Assembly: GCF_016735685.1 (NCBI RefSeq)
Contig: NZ_JAERRA010000002.1
Location: 620,001 to 684,000 of the forward strand
Direction of reading: 5' to 3'
DNA: 64,000 nucleotides
From: Piscinibacter lacus
GTDB taxonomy: Bacteria; Pseudomonadota; Gammaproteobacteria; Burkholderiales; Burkholderiaceae_C
A program made the position numbers and the translations under genes. Below the pieces are notes generated by a model, which searched no databases, had not been told where the DNA came from, and saw nothing but the letters and a program-made list of their open reading frames with translations. Each line of letters starts with the position of its first letter. The stretch's first letter is position 1. Positions 15,685 to 24,280 of this stretch are shown here, piece by piece.

Positions 15685-16662
15685 TCAGGCGCCGTCGCGC
15701 CAGGCGCAGGTGGCGGCCCAGCTCGGCGGCACGCAGCCGCGCTGCTGCACGCAGAGGCTGGCTGCGGCCACCGCATGGCGCAGCAGGGCCAGGCCCTCCT
15801 CGGCCTGCGGCAGGCGCAGGCCGGCCGGGCCGATCAGGCCCAGGCGCAGGGCCTGGGCGATCAGGCCGGCGAAGAAGCAGTCGCCCGCACCCACGGTGTC
15901 GGCCACCTGCAGGGCGCGCGGCTCGCGCCAGCGGGCGATCAGGCCCCCGCGGTCGAGCAGGCAGGCGCCCTCGGGGCCGAGGGTGAGGGCCAGCAGGCGC
16001 AGCGCCGGGGCCTGCTCGAAGAGCCGGGCGGCCTGGGCCAGCGGCGTGTCGCCGGGCAGGCCGAGGTGTTGCAAGTCCTCGTCGCTGACCTTGGCCAGGT
16101 CGGCTCGGGCCAGCGCGGCCAGGGCCTGGGCGCGGTAGGCGGGCAGGTCGGGCATGACCTGGGGGCGCATGTTCACGTCCAGCGCCACCTGCCGGCCGGC
16201 GGCGCGCTGCGCGTCCAGCCAGGGCAAGTAGAGGCCGGCATCGCGCGGGTCCAGGGCCAGGCCGCCGCAGGCGACCAGGGCCAGGCCGGGCAGGCGGGCG
16301 CAGGCGGCGATCAGTGCCTCGGCACGGGTGTCGCGGTCGGCCACGCCCTCGCGGTAGAAGGCATAGCGCGGCGGGCCGCCGCCGGTGCCCGGGTCGACCA
16401 CAGCCAGGGCGCTCGGCGCCAGGCGCGGCTGCGGGTCGGCGGCCTGCACGCCGTCGGCGGCAAGCTGGTCGGCCAGGGCGCGGCCGAAGGCATCGGCCGA
16501 CAGCGGGTTGAGATAGTGGCTGCGCAGGCCCTGGCGGGCCAGGGCGCGGGCCTGGTTGTAGACCGAGCCGCCGAGGCAGGGGGCATAGGCCCCGTCCTCG
16601 CGGCGGATGAGGTCGATCAGGGCCTCGCCGGCGAAGGCGACGGCCGGAAGCAGGTCGGACAC
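15685..16662 (-). CDS. PfkB-family carbohydrate kinase, probable fructokinase
   Basis: A 325-residue sugar kinase, the last gene of the leftward sucrose block. It shows the PfkB layout: N-terminal FAGEALIDLIRR, the GGSVYNQARALARQG substrate motif, and C-terminal DTVGAGDCFFAGL with the catalytic Asp in GAGD. Fructokinase is the best substrate guess because it lies 10 bp downstream of the LacI-family regulator in a locus that releases fructose from sucrose. Its product fructose-6-phosphate is fed to Pgi, encoded in the divergent block. Confidence 0.85.
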   Translation of the reverse strand: MSDLLPAVAFAGEALIDLIRREDGAYAPCLGGSVYNQARALARQGLRSHYLNPLSADAFGRALADQLAADGVQAADPQPRLAPSALAVVDPGTGGGPPRYAFYREGVADRDTRAEALIAACARLPGLALVACGGLALDPRDAGLYLPWLDAQRAAGRQVALDVNMRPQVMPDLPAYRAQALAALARADLAKVSDEDLQHLGLPGDTPLAQAARLFEQAPALRLLALTLGPEGACLLDRGGLIARWREPRALQVADTVGAGDCFFAGLIAQALRLGLIGPAGLRLPQAEEGLALLRHAVAAASLCVQQRGCVPPSWAATCAWRDGA

Positions 16663-16672
16663 GGCGGGGGCT

Positions 16673-17710
16673 TCAGGGGTCGAGCGGGGCGGTCGAGGCG
16701 CGGGCCTGCAAGGTCGTCTCCAGCACGCGCGAGGCGGGCCGCTGGCCCTGGGCGGCCTGCAGCAGGCAATCGACCATCTCGCGGCCGGCCAGGTCCAGCG
16801 GCTGGCGCACGGTGGTCAGCGGCAGGTGGCCATAGGAGGCGGCTTCGATGTCGTCGTAGCCGACGACGCTAACGTCCTGCGGCACGCGCTGGCCCTGGGC
16901 CATCAGCACGCCCATGGCATTCAGGGCGATCAGGTCGCTGGCGGCGAAGAGGCCGTCGATGCGCTTGCGGCGGGCGAGGAACTTGCGCATCGCAAGCTGC
17001 GCATCGTCGCCCTTGAAGGAGGTGGGGATGAGCAGGGCGGGGTCGGGCTCCAGGCCGGCATCGCGCAGGGCGTCGCAATGGCCTTCGTAGCGCTGGGCGG
17101 CTTCGGGCATGTGGATGTCACCCATGAAGGCCAGGCGCCGGCGGCCGAGGGCCAGCAGGTGCTCGGTCGCGATGCGTCCGCCGCGGGCGTTGTCGGTGCC
17201 CACCGTGCAGTAAAGCTGGTTGGGCAGGTGCGCGCCCCAGACGACGAAGGGCACGCCGCGCACGGCCAGCGCATTCAGCGGATCGTGCTGGCCCCACTGG
17301 CCGATGACGGCCACGGCGCTGGCGCGGCCGGTGCTGTAGATCTCGGCCAGGTCCTCCAGCCGCTCGGTGTCGACGCGCGAGAGCAGCATGTCGTGGCCGC
17401 GGTCCGTCAGTGCATCGGCCAGGGTGCCGAGCATGCCGAGGAAGAAGGGGTCGGAGATGTGCTGGCGCGTCTTGCGCTGGTAGGGAATCACCACCCCGAT
17501 CGTCTTGTTGTAGCCCTGGCGCAGGCGCTTGGCGCTGGCGTTGATCGAGTAGTTGAGCGAGTTGGCCAGCTCGACGATGCGCTGCCGGGTTTCGGCATTG
17601 ATCAGCGGGCTGCCATTCAGGGCGCGCGACACGGTGGCGGCGGACACGCCGGCCAGCCGGGCGATGTCCATCATCTGGACGCGGCGCTTCTCGGGATCGG
17701 GTCGGGCCAT
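16673..17710 (-). CDS. LacI-family regulator, probable repressor of the sucrose locus (SuxR-like)
   Basis: A 345-residue LacI/GalR protein: residues 11-65 hold the helix-turn-helix (MMDIARLAGVSAATVSRALNG) and hinge helix (SAKRLRQ), followed by a periplasmic-binding-protein-like ligand domain (GVVIPYQ, GVPFVVWG, FAASDLIALNAMGVL, VVGYDDIEAA). The two palindromes TGCAAACGTTTGCA in the tonB/receptor control region have the form of LacI-family operators, so it most likely binds there and is itself in the regulated leftward operon. The inducer is probably sucrose or a derivative; that is inference. In Xanthomonas the sux locus has a comparable LacI-type SuxR. Confidence 0.88.
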   Translation of the reverse strand: MARPDPEKRRVQMMDIARLAGVSAATVSRALNGSPLINAETRQRIVELANSLNYSINASAKRLRQGYNKTIGVVIPYQRKTRQHISDPFFLGMLGTLADALTDRGHDMLLSRVDTERLEDLAEIYSTGRASAVAVIGQWGQHDPLNALAVRGVPFVVWGAHLPNQLYCTVGTDNARGGRIATEHLLALGRRRLAFMGDIHMPEAAQRYEGHCDALRDAGLEPDPALLIPTSFKGDDAQLAMRKFLARRKRIDGLFAASDLIALNAMGVLMAQGQRVPQDVSVVGYDDIEAASYGHLPLTTVRQPLDLAGREMVDCLLQAAQGQRPASRVLETTLQARASTAPLDP

Positions 17711-17757
17711 GCGGGACGGGGAGGTGTCGTTTCATTACATCATGCCCCTCGCCGGGT

Positions 17758-18981
17758 TCAGGAGGCCGGCAGCCGCAGCAGCCAGAGCCGGGCGAGCGCG
17801 GCCGGATCGCCGCCGACCTTGCCGAGCAACTCACGCGCGGCCGTCGCCTGGCCGCTGCGCAGCAGGGCGATGCCCTGGTGCAGCCGGGCCTCCTCGGCAT
17901 GGCGCGGCGTGCCGGCGGCGAAGGCGCGGGTCCAGGCGGCCTGGGCCTCGTTCCAGCGGCCAGCCGCAAAGTGCAGCAGCGCGAGCTGGGCCCAGCCGTC
18001 GGCATCGCGGGCGGCCTTCTGCAGCTCGGGCAGGGCCTGCTCGTCCTCTCGGCTGCGCTGGCTGGCCTGCTTGAGCAGGGCCGCGGCCGGCGCGTCCAGG
18101 GCCAGGCCCTTGGCGCGGGCGCGCTCCAGCACGCTCACGGCCTCGGCCGGCAGGCCGGCCTTCAGGGCCAGGCGGGCCATGTCGGCATATTCGGGCAGCG
18201 CTTCGAGCGTGTCGGTGTCGAGCATCAGGCGGTAGACATCCAGCTCTAGCCGCGGGTTGAAGCCGGGCTGGCCGGGCAGGCGCAGCAGCAGGTCAGCCCA
18301 GTAGTCACGGCTGGGCGCGCGGGCCAGCAGGGCTTGCAGGGTCTGGATGTAGCCGGCGTGGTCCTTCAGCGCGGCCTGGCTGGCGCCGATCATGCGCAGC
18401 TCGGGCTCGGCCAGGGCGCGCAGGCGGGCCGGGTCGGCCAGCTCGGCGCGGAAGGCTTGCAGCAGCTCGGCATGCTTGCCCTGCACGGCCAGGGCTTGCA
18501 GCAGCAGCGGGCGCAGGCGCTCGGTCGGGCAGCCGGCGTCCAGGCAGGCGCGGGCCCAGCGCTCGGTGCGCGGGGCGTCCTGCGCGCGGGCGCTGGCGCT
18601 GCTGAGCGCATCCAGGATGGCCGGGCGGTCGGCGGACGGAAGCTGGGGCATGGCGATCACCCGCTCCAGCGCGCTCAAGGCCTCGCGCGGCTGCTGGGCC
18701 TGCAGGGCGGCCACGCCGGCCAGGCGCTCGGTGAGCAGGCGCTCGTCGGGATTCAGGTCCTCGCGGGCGCGCACCGCGGCCAGTTGCTGCAGCGCCTCGG
18801 CCGGGCGCTTGGCGCCGAGCTGTTCCTGCGCGGCCTGGGCGGCTTGCAGCACCTCGCGGCGGTAGCTGGGCTCGGCGCCCCAGGCCGGCAGGCCGAGCAC
18901 GAGCAGGCCCAGCAGCGGCAGCACGCGCTTGCGCCCGGCGGCCGGCCGGCGCGCCGCAAGAGAGGACAGGAGGAATCGCAT
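17758..18981 (-). CDS. Tetratricopeptide-repeat protein of the TonB cluster
   Basis: A 407-residue exported protein: signal peptide over residues 10-36 (ending AWGAE), then helical repeats of TPR type (for example KRPAEALQQLAAVR, QPREALSALERVI, GRWNEAQAAWTRAFAAG). It ends the tonB-exbB-exbD-exbD set 8 bp after the second exbD and precedes the regulator by 47 bp. TPR proteins in such positions are known near TonB systems, but the role is not established. It could organise the TonB complex at the cell envelope. Confidence 0.75.
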   Translation of the reverse strand: MRFLLSSLAARRPAAGRKRVLPLLGLLVLGLPAWGAEPSYRREVLQAAQAAQEQLGAKRPAEALQQLAAVRAREDLNPDERLLTERLAGVAALQAQQPREALSALERVIAMPQLPSADRPAILDALSSASARAQDAPRTERWARACLDAGCPTERLRPLLLQALAVQGKHAELLQAFRAELADPARLRALAEPELRMIGASQAALKDHAGYIQTLQALLARAPSRDYWADLLLRLPGQPGFNPRLELDVYRLMLDTDTLEALPEYADMARLALKAGLPAEAVSVLERARAKGLALDAPAAALLKQASQRSREDEQALPELQKAARDADGWAQLALLHFAAGRWNEAQAAWTRAFAAGTPRHAEEARLHQGIALLRSGQATAARELLGKVGGDPAALARLWLLRLPAS

Positions 18982-18989
18982 GCGCGGCC

Positions 18990-19421
18990 TCAGTTGGCGA
19001 ACTGCTCGGAGCCGACGATGCCGAGCTTCTTCAGCCCGGCGCGCTGGGCGCTGGTCATCACGCCGACGACGACCTCGTAAGGCGCCTTGGCATGCGAGCG
19101 GATGTGCAGCTCGGGCTGCGGCTGCTGGAGGCTTGCGGCTTGCAGGCGGGCCTCCAGCTCGGGGCGGCCGCCGGCCAGCACCTCGCCGTTCCAGCGCACC
19201 TGGCGGTCGGCATCGACCTCCAGGCTGACGATGACCGGGTCGAGCTTCTTGGTTGCCTTCGACGGCGCGGGCAGGTTCAGGTCCACGCTGTGCAACTGGA
19301 TGGGGATGGTGATGATCAGCATGATCAACAGCACCAGCATCACGTCGATCAGCGGCGTGGTGTTGATGTCCATCATCACCTCCGGCTCGGCGCTGGGGCC
19401 GGATCCAAGGTTCATGCCCAT
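18990..19421 (-). CDS. exbD: ExbD/TolR-family biopolymer transport protein (second copy)
   Basis: A 143-residue ExbD: one N-terminal membrane helix with the proton-path aspartate in TPLIDVMLVLLI (residues 22-33) and a periplasmic domain after it. It works with ExbB to power TonB using the proton gradient. Two consecutive exbD genes, 18 bp apart, are common in TonB loci dedicated to one receptor. This copy differs from the upstream one mainly in the periplasmic part. Confidence 0.92.
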   Translation of the reverse strand: MGMNLGSGPSAEPEVMMDINTTPLIDVMLVLLIMLIITIPIQLHSVDLNLPAPSKATKKLDPVIVSLEVDADRQVRWNGEVLAGGRPELEARLQAASLQQPQPELHIRSHAKAPYEVVVGVMTSAQRAGLKKLGIVGSEQFAN

Positions 19422-19439
19422 GGGGTTCTCCTTCGGCGC

Positions 19440-19862
19440 TCAGGGGCCGGTGGGTTCGGTGATGAAGCCGACCTTGACGATGCCGGCGCGCTGCACCGCG
19501 TACATCACCCGGCCGACGGATTCGAAGTTGCTCTTCGCGTCGCCGCGGATCTGCACCTCGGGCTGCGGCTTCTTGGCCGCGAAGACCTTCATGCGGTCGA
19601 GCAGGTCGCGGCTGTTCTTGATCGGCGTGTCGTAGAGGAAGATGCCCCCCGCGCCGTTGACCGAGATGATCACGTTCTCCGGCTTGGTCTCCCGCACGAC
19701 ATTGGTCTCCTTGGGCAGGTCGACCTTGATCGAGGTGGTGACCACCGGGATGGTGATGAGGAAGATGATCAGCAGCACCAGCATCACGTCGACCAGCGGG
19801 GTCGTGTTGATGGCGCTGAGGACCTCGTCCTCGCCGGAATCCGTGCCGACGTTCATGCCCAT
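19440..19862 (-). CDS. exbD: ExbD/TolR-family biopolymer transport protein (first copy)
   Basis: A 140-residue ExbD with NTTPLVDVMLVLLIIFLITIP as its single membrane helix, including the essential aspartate, and a periplasmic domain ending in VQRAGIVKVGFI. It follows exbB by 40 bp. With the second ExbD it could form a heteromeric D-subunit pair inside the ExbB pentamer; that arrangement is inference. Confidence 0.93.
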   Translation of the reverse strand: MGMNVGTDSGEDEVLSAINTTPLVDVMLVLLIIFLITIPVVTTSIKVDLPKETNVVRETKPENVIISVNGAGGIFLYDTPIKNSRDLLDRMKVFAAKKPQPEVQIRGDAKSNFESVGRVMYAVQRAGIVKVGFITEPTGP

Positions 19863-19902
19863 GGCTGGCCTCTTCAGTGCAGTGGGAGGATGCGCGTGGC
19901 GA

Positions 19903-20745
19903 TCACTTCTTGGCCGAGGCCAGCAGGACCGAGTGCAGGTCGCTGCCGAAGGCGTGCACGTCTTCCATGGCCGTCTTGTTGCGGCGGACCAGCCAGTTGT
20001 AGCCCAGCACCGCGGGCACGGCCACGGCCAGGCCGATGGCGGTCATGATCAGCGACTCGCCCACCGGGCCGGCGACCTTGTCGATCGAGGCCTGGCCCGA
20101 CAGGCCGATCTTCACCAGTGCGTTGTAGATGCCCCAGACGGTGCCGAACAGGCCGACGAAGGGCGCGGTGGAACCGACGGTGGCCAGCACGGCCAGGCCG
20201 TCCTGCAGGCGGCTCTGCACATGGCCGATGGCGCGCTGGATGCTCATCGTCACCCAGGTGTTGAAGTCCACCGCGCCGAGCAGGCCCTCATGCTTGCTCG
20301 CGCCCTCCAGGCCCTTCTCGGCGATGAAGCGGAAGGGGCTGGCGGTGTCAAGCTTCTCGGTGCCTTCGCGGATCGAGGCCGAGTTCCAGAAGCCTTCCTG
20401 CACCTTGCGGGCATGGCTGCCGACGCGGCCCTGCTCGATCAGCTTGGTGACGATCACGTACCAGCTGCCGATGCTCATCACCACCAGGATCAGCAGGGTG
20501 GTCTTGGCGACCACGTCGGACTGCGCCCACAGGGCCTTGATGCCGTAGGGGTTGTCGCCGCCGTGGGCATCGGCCGCCGGCGCGGCCGGTGCGGCCACGG
20601 GCGCAGCGGCCTCGGCGGGGGCGGCGGCGCTGACGCTGGCGGCAGCCGCCGGGGCGACGGGGTCGGCGGCCATCGCCGGCGTGCCGAACATCAGGCCGAG
20701 GGCCAGGCAGGCCTGCGAGGCCAGAGTGATCAATGCGTTCTTCAT
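19903..20745 (-). CDS. exbB: ExbB proton channel subunit
   Basis: A 280-residue inner-membrane protein. The ATG at 20745 has GAGGAG eight bases upstream and gives MKNALITLASQACLAL, a signal-like N-terminal extension ending near AMAAD, then an Ala/Pro-rich stretch and three membrane helices typical of ExbB/TolQ/MotA. Motifs LATVGSTAPFVGLFGTVWGI and the C-terminal GLAVAVPAVLGYN are well conserved. With ExbD it converts proton flow into TonB movement. The upstream reading frame extension has no ribosome site and was excluded. Confidence 0.93.
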   Translation of the reverse strand: MKNALITLASQACLALGLMFGTPAMAADPVAPAAAASVSAAAPAEAAAPVAAPAAPAADAHGGDNPYGIKALWAQSDVVAKTTLLILVVMSIGSWYVIVTKLIEQGRVGSHARKVQEGFWNSASIREGTEKLDTASPFRFIAEKGLEGASKHEGLLGAVDFNTWVTMSIQRAIGHVQSRLQDGLAVLATVGSTAPFVGLFGTVWGIYNALVKIGLSGQASIDKVAGPVGESLIMTAIGLAVAVPAVLGYNWLVRRNKTAMEDVHAFGSDLHSVLLASAKK

Positions 20746-20819
20746 GTCGAGTGCTCCTCGGGGGAATGCGCCGTGGGGGCAGGCGGGGGGACGGGGTGCG
20801 GGGGCGGGGTGGGCCGGGC

Positions 20820-21518
20820 TCATTCCAGGCGCCACGTGTACTTCATGCTGGCCCAGGCCTGTTCGGGCTGGCCGTTGAGCAGGCCGGGCTTGAACTGGCA
20901 GCGCGACAGCGCGGCGCGGGCGGCTTCGTCAAGCCGCTTGTGGCCCGAGGTCTGCTCGACCTGCGAATCGAGGACCTTGCCGTCGACGCCGACCAGGAAG
21001 CGCAACTGGACGGTGCCCTCCTCCTCGGCGCGGCGGGAGGCGGCCGGGTAGGGCGGCTTCTCGCAGTTCTGCGCGGCATTGATGACCGGCGCGACGCGCA
21101 CATCGGGCGGCGGCGGGGCCGGCGGCGCCGGGGGGGCGGGCGGCGCAGGCGGGGCCGGCGGAGCGGGCGGGGGCGCGTCTTCGGGCGGCGGGGTGTTGGT
21201 GACGGCGGCGATCGTGTTGGCGGCCGGGGTCGGCGGCGGCGCCACCTCGGGCTGCGGCACGAAGACCGGCGGCGGCGCCACGGCCGGCGGGGGCGGCGGC
21301 GCATCGGGCGGCGGCGGGGGAGGCGGGGGCGGCGGCGGCAGCTCCGGCGTCTTCTCCTCGACCAGCAGGGCCTCGACCGGGCCGCGCACGATCTTGACGA
21401 TGTTCGTGGACAGGCCCGCACTCACCGCCCAGGCGAGCAAGAGATGCAGCAGGACCACCACGGTCAAGCCCACGAGGTGTTTTCGCGGGTTGCGCTGGCG
21501 GCTGGCGTAGTCGGACAT
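20820..21518 (-). CDS. tonB: TonB energy transducer
   Basis: A 232-residue TonB: an N-terminal basic segment and membrane anchor (residues about 14-36), a long proline-rich spacer (about 55-140, runs of up to ten prolines), and the C-terminal TonB domain with PPYPAASRRAEEEGTVQLRF and a closing KYTWRLE. It spans the periplasm and opens TonB-dependent receptors. The ATG at 21518 is preceded by GAGGAG; upstream in-frame codons would cross the operator and were excluded. It is the first gene of the leftward block, and a LacI-type palindrome lies 41 bp upstream of its start. Confidence 0.93.
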   Translation of the reverse strand: MSDYASRQRNPRKHLVGLTVVVLLHLLLAWAVSAGLSTNIVKIVRGPVEALLVEEKTPELPPPPPPPPPPPDAPPPPPAVAPPPVFVPQPEVAPPPTPAANTIAAVTNTPPPEDAPPPAPPAPPAPPAPPAPPAPPPPDVRVAPVINAAQNCEKPPYPAASRRAEEEGTVQLRFLVGVDGKVLDSQVEQTSGHKRLDEAARAALSRCQFKPGLLNGQPEQAWASMKYTWRLE

Positions 21519-21558
21519 GGGACTGAAGCTCCTCGGCGAGGCGAAAGGTCGCCATCGA

Positions 21559-21576
21559 ATTGCAAACGTTTGCAAT
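21559..21576. promoter_or_regulatory. LacI-family operator, tonB side
   Basis: ATTGCAAACGTTTGCAAT is a perfect 18-bp palindrome centred on CG, as in LacI/GalR operators. It ends 41 bp upstream of the tonB start, where a bound repressor would block the leftward promoter. The same 14-bp core recurs on the receptor side, and a LacI-family gene lies in the controlled operon. Confidence 0.85.
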
Positions 21577-21809
21577 GCTAGGGACCGGCTTGCGAGGCAT
21601 GCATCCGTACTTACCCTTCGTTGAAATCGCTTGCAGGCTGCCAACCGCGTCAAGCCCCAAGCCGACACCCACCCCCCGAAAACCGAGCTTTTTGTGCTTT
21701 TGGCTACATTCAGGGAAAGTCCCTAAGCGTCGAGGGGCGCCCGAATGAAGAAAGCGCCTGATCGAGCCGTTGCGGGCCGGTCTTCACGCGACGCCAGGGC
21801 TCGCGGCAA

Positions 21810-21825
21810 TTGCAAACGTTTGCAG
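21810..21825. promoter_or_regulatory. LacI-family operator, receptor side
   Basis: TTGCAAACGTTTGCAG: the 14-bp core TGCAAACGTTTGCA (21811-21824) is a perfect palindrome identical to that of the tonB-side site; the outermost pair is mismatched. It lies about 115 bp before the receptor start codon and just ahead of an AT-rich segment that could hold a -10 box. Confidence 0.85.
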
Positions 21826-21938
21826 TTCGATTCAACATACTCGGACCGCCATCGCCACGGCCCTGTCTGGGCGCCATGCGGTCGAGCCGTCGCCGCAAGA
21901 GTCGACCGGCCCTTTCCCCAGCGAAACCGGAGACAAAC

Positions 21939-24194
21939 GTGAAGAAGCCAAACCCTCATTTCGTGCCGAAGAGCATCCCGCTCGCCGCGCTGCTGGCCCT
22001 GGTCCAGCTCGGTGCCCTGGCGCAGGACGCGCCCCCGCAGCCGCCCAGCGGCACGCTGAACCTCGACGAGGTCGTGGTGACCGCCACGCCCGAAGCGCGG
22101 CCGAAGATGCGCCAGTCGCTCTCGGTCAGCTCGATGAGCAGCGACCAGATCCAGGACTCGGGCGCGACCAGCACCGCCGAAATCCTGCGGTCCATCCCCG
22201 GCGTGCGGGCCGAAGCCAGCTCGGGCGAAGGCAATGCCAACGTCACCGTGCGCGGCGTGCCGATCTCGGCCGGCGGCTCGCGCTACGTGCAGTTCCAGGA
22301 AGACGGCCTGCCGGTGCTGCTGTTCGGTGACTTCAACTTCATCACGCCCGACATGCTGATCCGTGCCGACTACGGCACCGACGGCCTGGAAGTGGTGCGC
22401 GGCGGCTCGGCCTCGACCCTGGCCACCAATGCCGCCGGCGGCGTCATCAACTTCCTGAGCAAGACCGGCGAGGAAGAAGGCGGCTCCATCGGCCTGACGA
22501 CCAACCTCGGCGGCGGCAGCAGCCGCCGCGTGGACTTCGCCTACGCCACCCGCCTGTCGGACACCACCGGCTTCCAGATCAGCGGCTTCCTGCGCAATGG
22601 CGAGGGCCTGCGCGAAACCCAGGGCGCCAAGCTGGAAAAGGGCGGCCAGGTGCGCATGGCGCTCAGCAAGGACTTCGGCGGCGGCAACAGCGCCAAGCTC
22701 TTCCTGAAGTTCCTCGACGACCAGACGCCGACCAACCTGCCGGTGCCGGTGCGCATCGTCAACGGCCAGATCCAGGAGATCCGCGGCGTCGACCCGCGCG
22801 AGTTCTCGCCCTACGACCGCAAGCTGCCCAAGATCGGCAACTACGGCCTGCACGGCGGCCGCGCGGCCGACATCAACGACGGCCTGCGCTCCAAGAGCCT
22901 GGCCCTGGGCGGCGAGGTCAACCTCAACCTCGGCGGCGGCTGGACCCTCAACGACAAGTTCCGCCTGTCGCGCAACAGCGGCGAGTTCAACGGCATCCTG
23001 CCCAACAGCTACGGCGCAGCCGGCAACAACCCGGCCAACAACGCCCCGACGGCCTATGACGCGCTCTACCTCGGCGCGCGCTTCAACGACGCCAGCCTGG
23101 CCGTCAACGACCTGAAGGCCAGCCGCGCCTTCAAGTTCGCCGGCGACCAGACCCTGACCGCCACCGCCGGCCTCTTTCTGGCCAGCCAGAAGCTCGACCT
23201 CGACTGGGAGATCGGCGGCTTCGAATCCAGCCTGCCGGTCGATGGCAACACCACCTACGGCCCCTACGCCAGCTTCTACAAGCGCGACCTGAACCTGAGC
23301 TACGAATCGGTCGCGCCCTACCTGGCGGTCGGCTTCGAGACCGGCCCCTGGAACCTGGACGCCAGCGTGCGCAAGGACCGCCAGCGCGTGACCGGCAGCT
23401 TCGAGGACAACGGCGCGGGCACGCCGGGCTCGCAGGGCGTGGACTACCGCTCGACGCTGAACTCCTTCTCGCTGGGCGTGAACTACCGGCTCAGCAAGGA
23501 CCTGGCCCTGTTCGGCCGCTACAGCCGCGGCGGCGCGCTGCAGAGCGACCGCATCCTCTTCCCCTCGGGCGCGGCCATCGCCGTCTGCGGCAACAGTTGC
23601 TTCAAGGGCATCGACGTCGAGCCCAACCGCGTCAAGCAGCTCGAAGGCGGCGTGAAGTACCGCCAGGGCAACTTCAGCACCTTCATCACCCTGTTCCAGG
23701 CCAAGACGGACGAAAGCAACTTCGACCTGACCACCGGCGTGTCCTCGGCCAACAAGTTCGATGCCAAGGGCGTGGAAGTGGAAAGCGGCTGGCGCATCGG
23801 CAACTTCCGCCTCAACGGCAGCATCACCTACACCGATGCCGAGGTCGAGGAAAGCAACAACCCGGCCTATGTCGGCAAGGCACCGAACCGCCAGGCCAAG
23901 GTGATCTTCCAGCTCGCGCCCAGCTACCAGGCCGGGCCCTTCATGGTCGGCGCGTCGATCGTCGGCACGACCAAGTCGCTCGACGCCCAGACCACCGGGC
24001 TGGAGACCGAGCTGCCGGCCTACACCTATGTCAACGCCTTCGCCCGCTACGAGCTGAGCGCGTCGACCACGGTGAGCCTGTCGGCCAACAACCTGTTCGA
24101 CAAGATCGGCTACACGGAATCGAACACCGACCGGGCCGCCGCGCGCTCGATCAACGGTCGCACCGTCAGCCTCTCGCTGCGTCACAACTTCTGA
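21939..24194 (+). CDS. TonB-dependent outer-membrane receptor, probable sucrose receptor (SuxA-like)
   Basis: A 751-residue outer-membrane transporter. GTG at 21939 follows a GGAG site and yields MKKPNPHFVPKSIPLAALLA, a normal signal peptide (to about residue 29); longer frames would run through the operator. A TonB box-like segment (LDEVVVTA, 42-49) precedes the plug domain (IPGVRAEAS, VRGVPIS, EVVRGGSAS, GGVINFLSKTG), and a beta-barrel follows, ending in SLSLRHNF with the terminal Phe needed for assembly. Sucrose as ligand is inferred from its neighbours. It starts the nine-gene rightward block. Confidence 0.9.
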   Translation: MKKPNPHFVPKSIPLAALLALVQLGALAQDAPPQPPSGTLNLDEVVVTATPEARPKMRQSLSVSSMSSDQIQDSGATSTAEILRSIPGVRAEASSGEGNANVTVRGVPISAGGSRYVQFQEDGLPVLLFGDFNFITPDMLIRADYGTDGLEVVRGGSASTLATNAAGGVINFLSKTGEEEGGSIGLTTNLGGGSSRRVDFAYATRLSDTTGFQISGFLRNGEGLRETQGAKLEKGGQVRMALSKDFGGGNSAKLFLKFLDDQTPTNLPVPVRIVNGQIQEIRGVDPREFSPYDRKLPKIGNYGLHGGRAADINDGLRSKSLALGGEVNLNLGGGWTLNDKFRLSRNSGEFNGILPNSYGAAGNNPANNAPTAYDALYLGARFNDASLAVNDLKASRAFKFAGDQTLTATAGLFLASQKLDLDWEIGGFESSLPVDGNTTYGPYASFYKRDLNLSYESVAPYLAVGFETGPWNLDASVRKDRQRVTGSFEDNGAGTPGSQGVDYRSTLNSFSLGVNYRLSKDLALFGRYSRGGALQSDRILFPSGAAIAVCGNSCFKGIDVEPNRVKQLEGGVKYRQGNFSTFITLFQAKTDESNFDLTTGVSSANKFDAKGVEVESGWRIGNFRLNGSITYTDAEVEESNNPAYVGKAPNRQAKVIFQLAPSYQAGPFMVGASIVGTTKSLDAQTTGLETELPAYTYVNAFARYELSASTTVSLSANNLFDKIGYTESNTDRAAARSINGRTVSLSLRHNF

Positions 24195-24204
24195 GCGGGT
24201 CCGT

Positions 24205-24241
24205 CCGCCGCGGGGCCGGTCACTAGCCGGCCCCGCGGCGG
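24205..24241 (+). terminator. Strong intercistronic hairpin after the receptor gene
   Basis: A perfect 15-bp GC-rich inverted repeat (arms 24205-24219 and 24227-24241, loop TCACTAG) begins 11 bp after the receptor stop codon. No T-tract follows, so it is probably not a complete terminator. It more likely protects the receptor mRNA or attenuates read-through into the downstream enzyme genes, giving more receptor than enzyme. Confidence 0.6.
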
Positions 24242-24280
24242 CCCCGGCCCACGATCCAGCCCACCGTGAAGAGAGATCGC

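Larger units (their letters stand above)
21519..21938. promoter_or_regulatory. Divergent control region of the sucrose locus
   Basis: This 420-bp gene-free stretch separates leftward tonB from the rightward TonB-dependent receptor. It contains two palindromic operators (21559-21576 and 21810-21825), about 250 bp centre to centre, and must hold both promoters. Such spacing would allow a LacI-type tetramer to loop the DNA. Between them (about 21600-21760) there is AT-richer sequence without a recognised gene. The receptor's upstream part (21826-21938) is a leader of over 100 bp if transcription starts near the operator. Confidence 0.7.

Noticed and set aside
16607..18235. 542-codon plus-strand frame opposite the LacI-family and TPR genes
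   Set aside because: Real genes with clear domains are on the minus strand; the plus frame is low complexity.
20745..20835. Longer ExbB with an upstream start
   Set aside because: The extension is Pro/Ala/His-rich, lacks a ribosome site and overlaps the intergenic space after tonB; the ATG at 20745 has GAGGAG upstream.
21079..21510. Glycine-rich plus-strand frame across tonB, possibly PE_PGRS-like
   Set aside because: It is the antisense of the proline-rich TonB spacer; GGC/GGG runs arise from proline codons.
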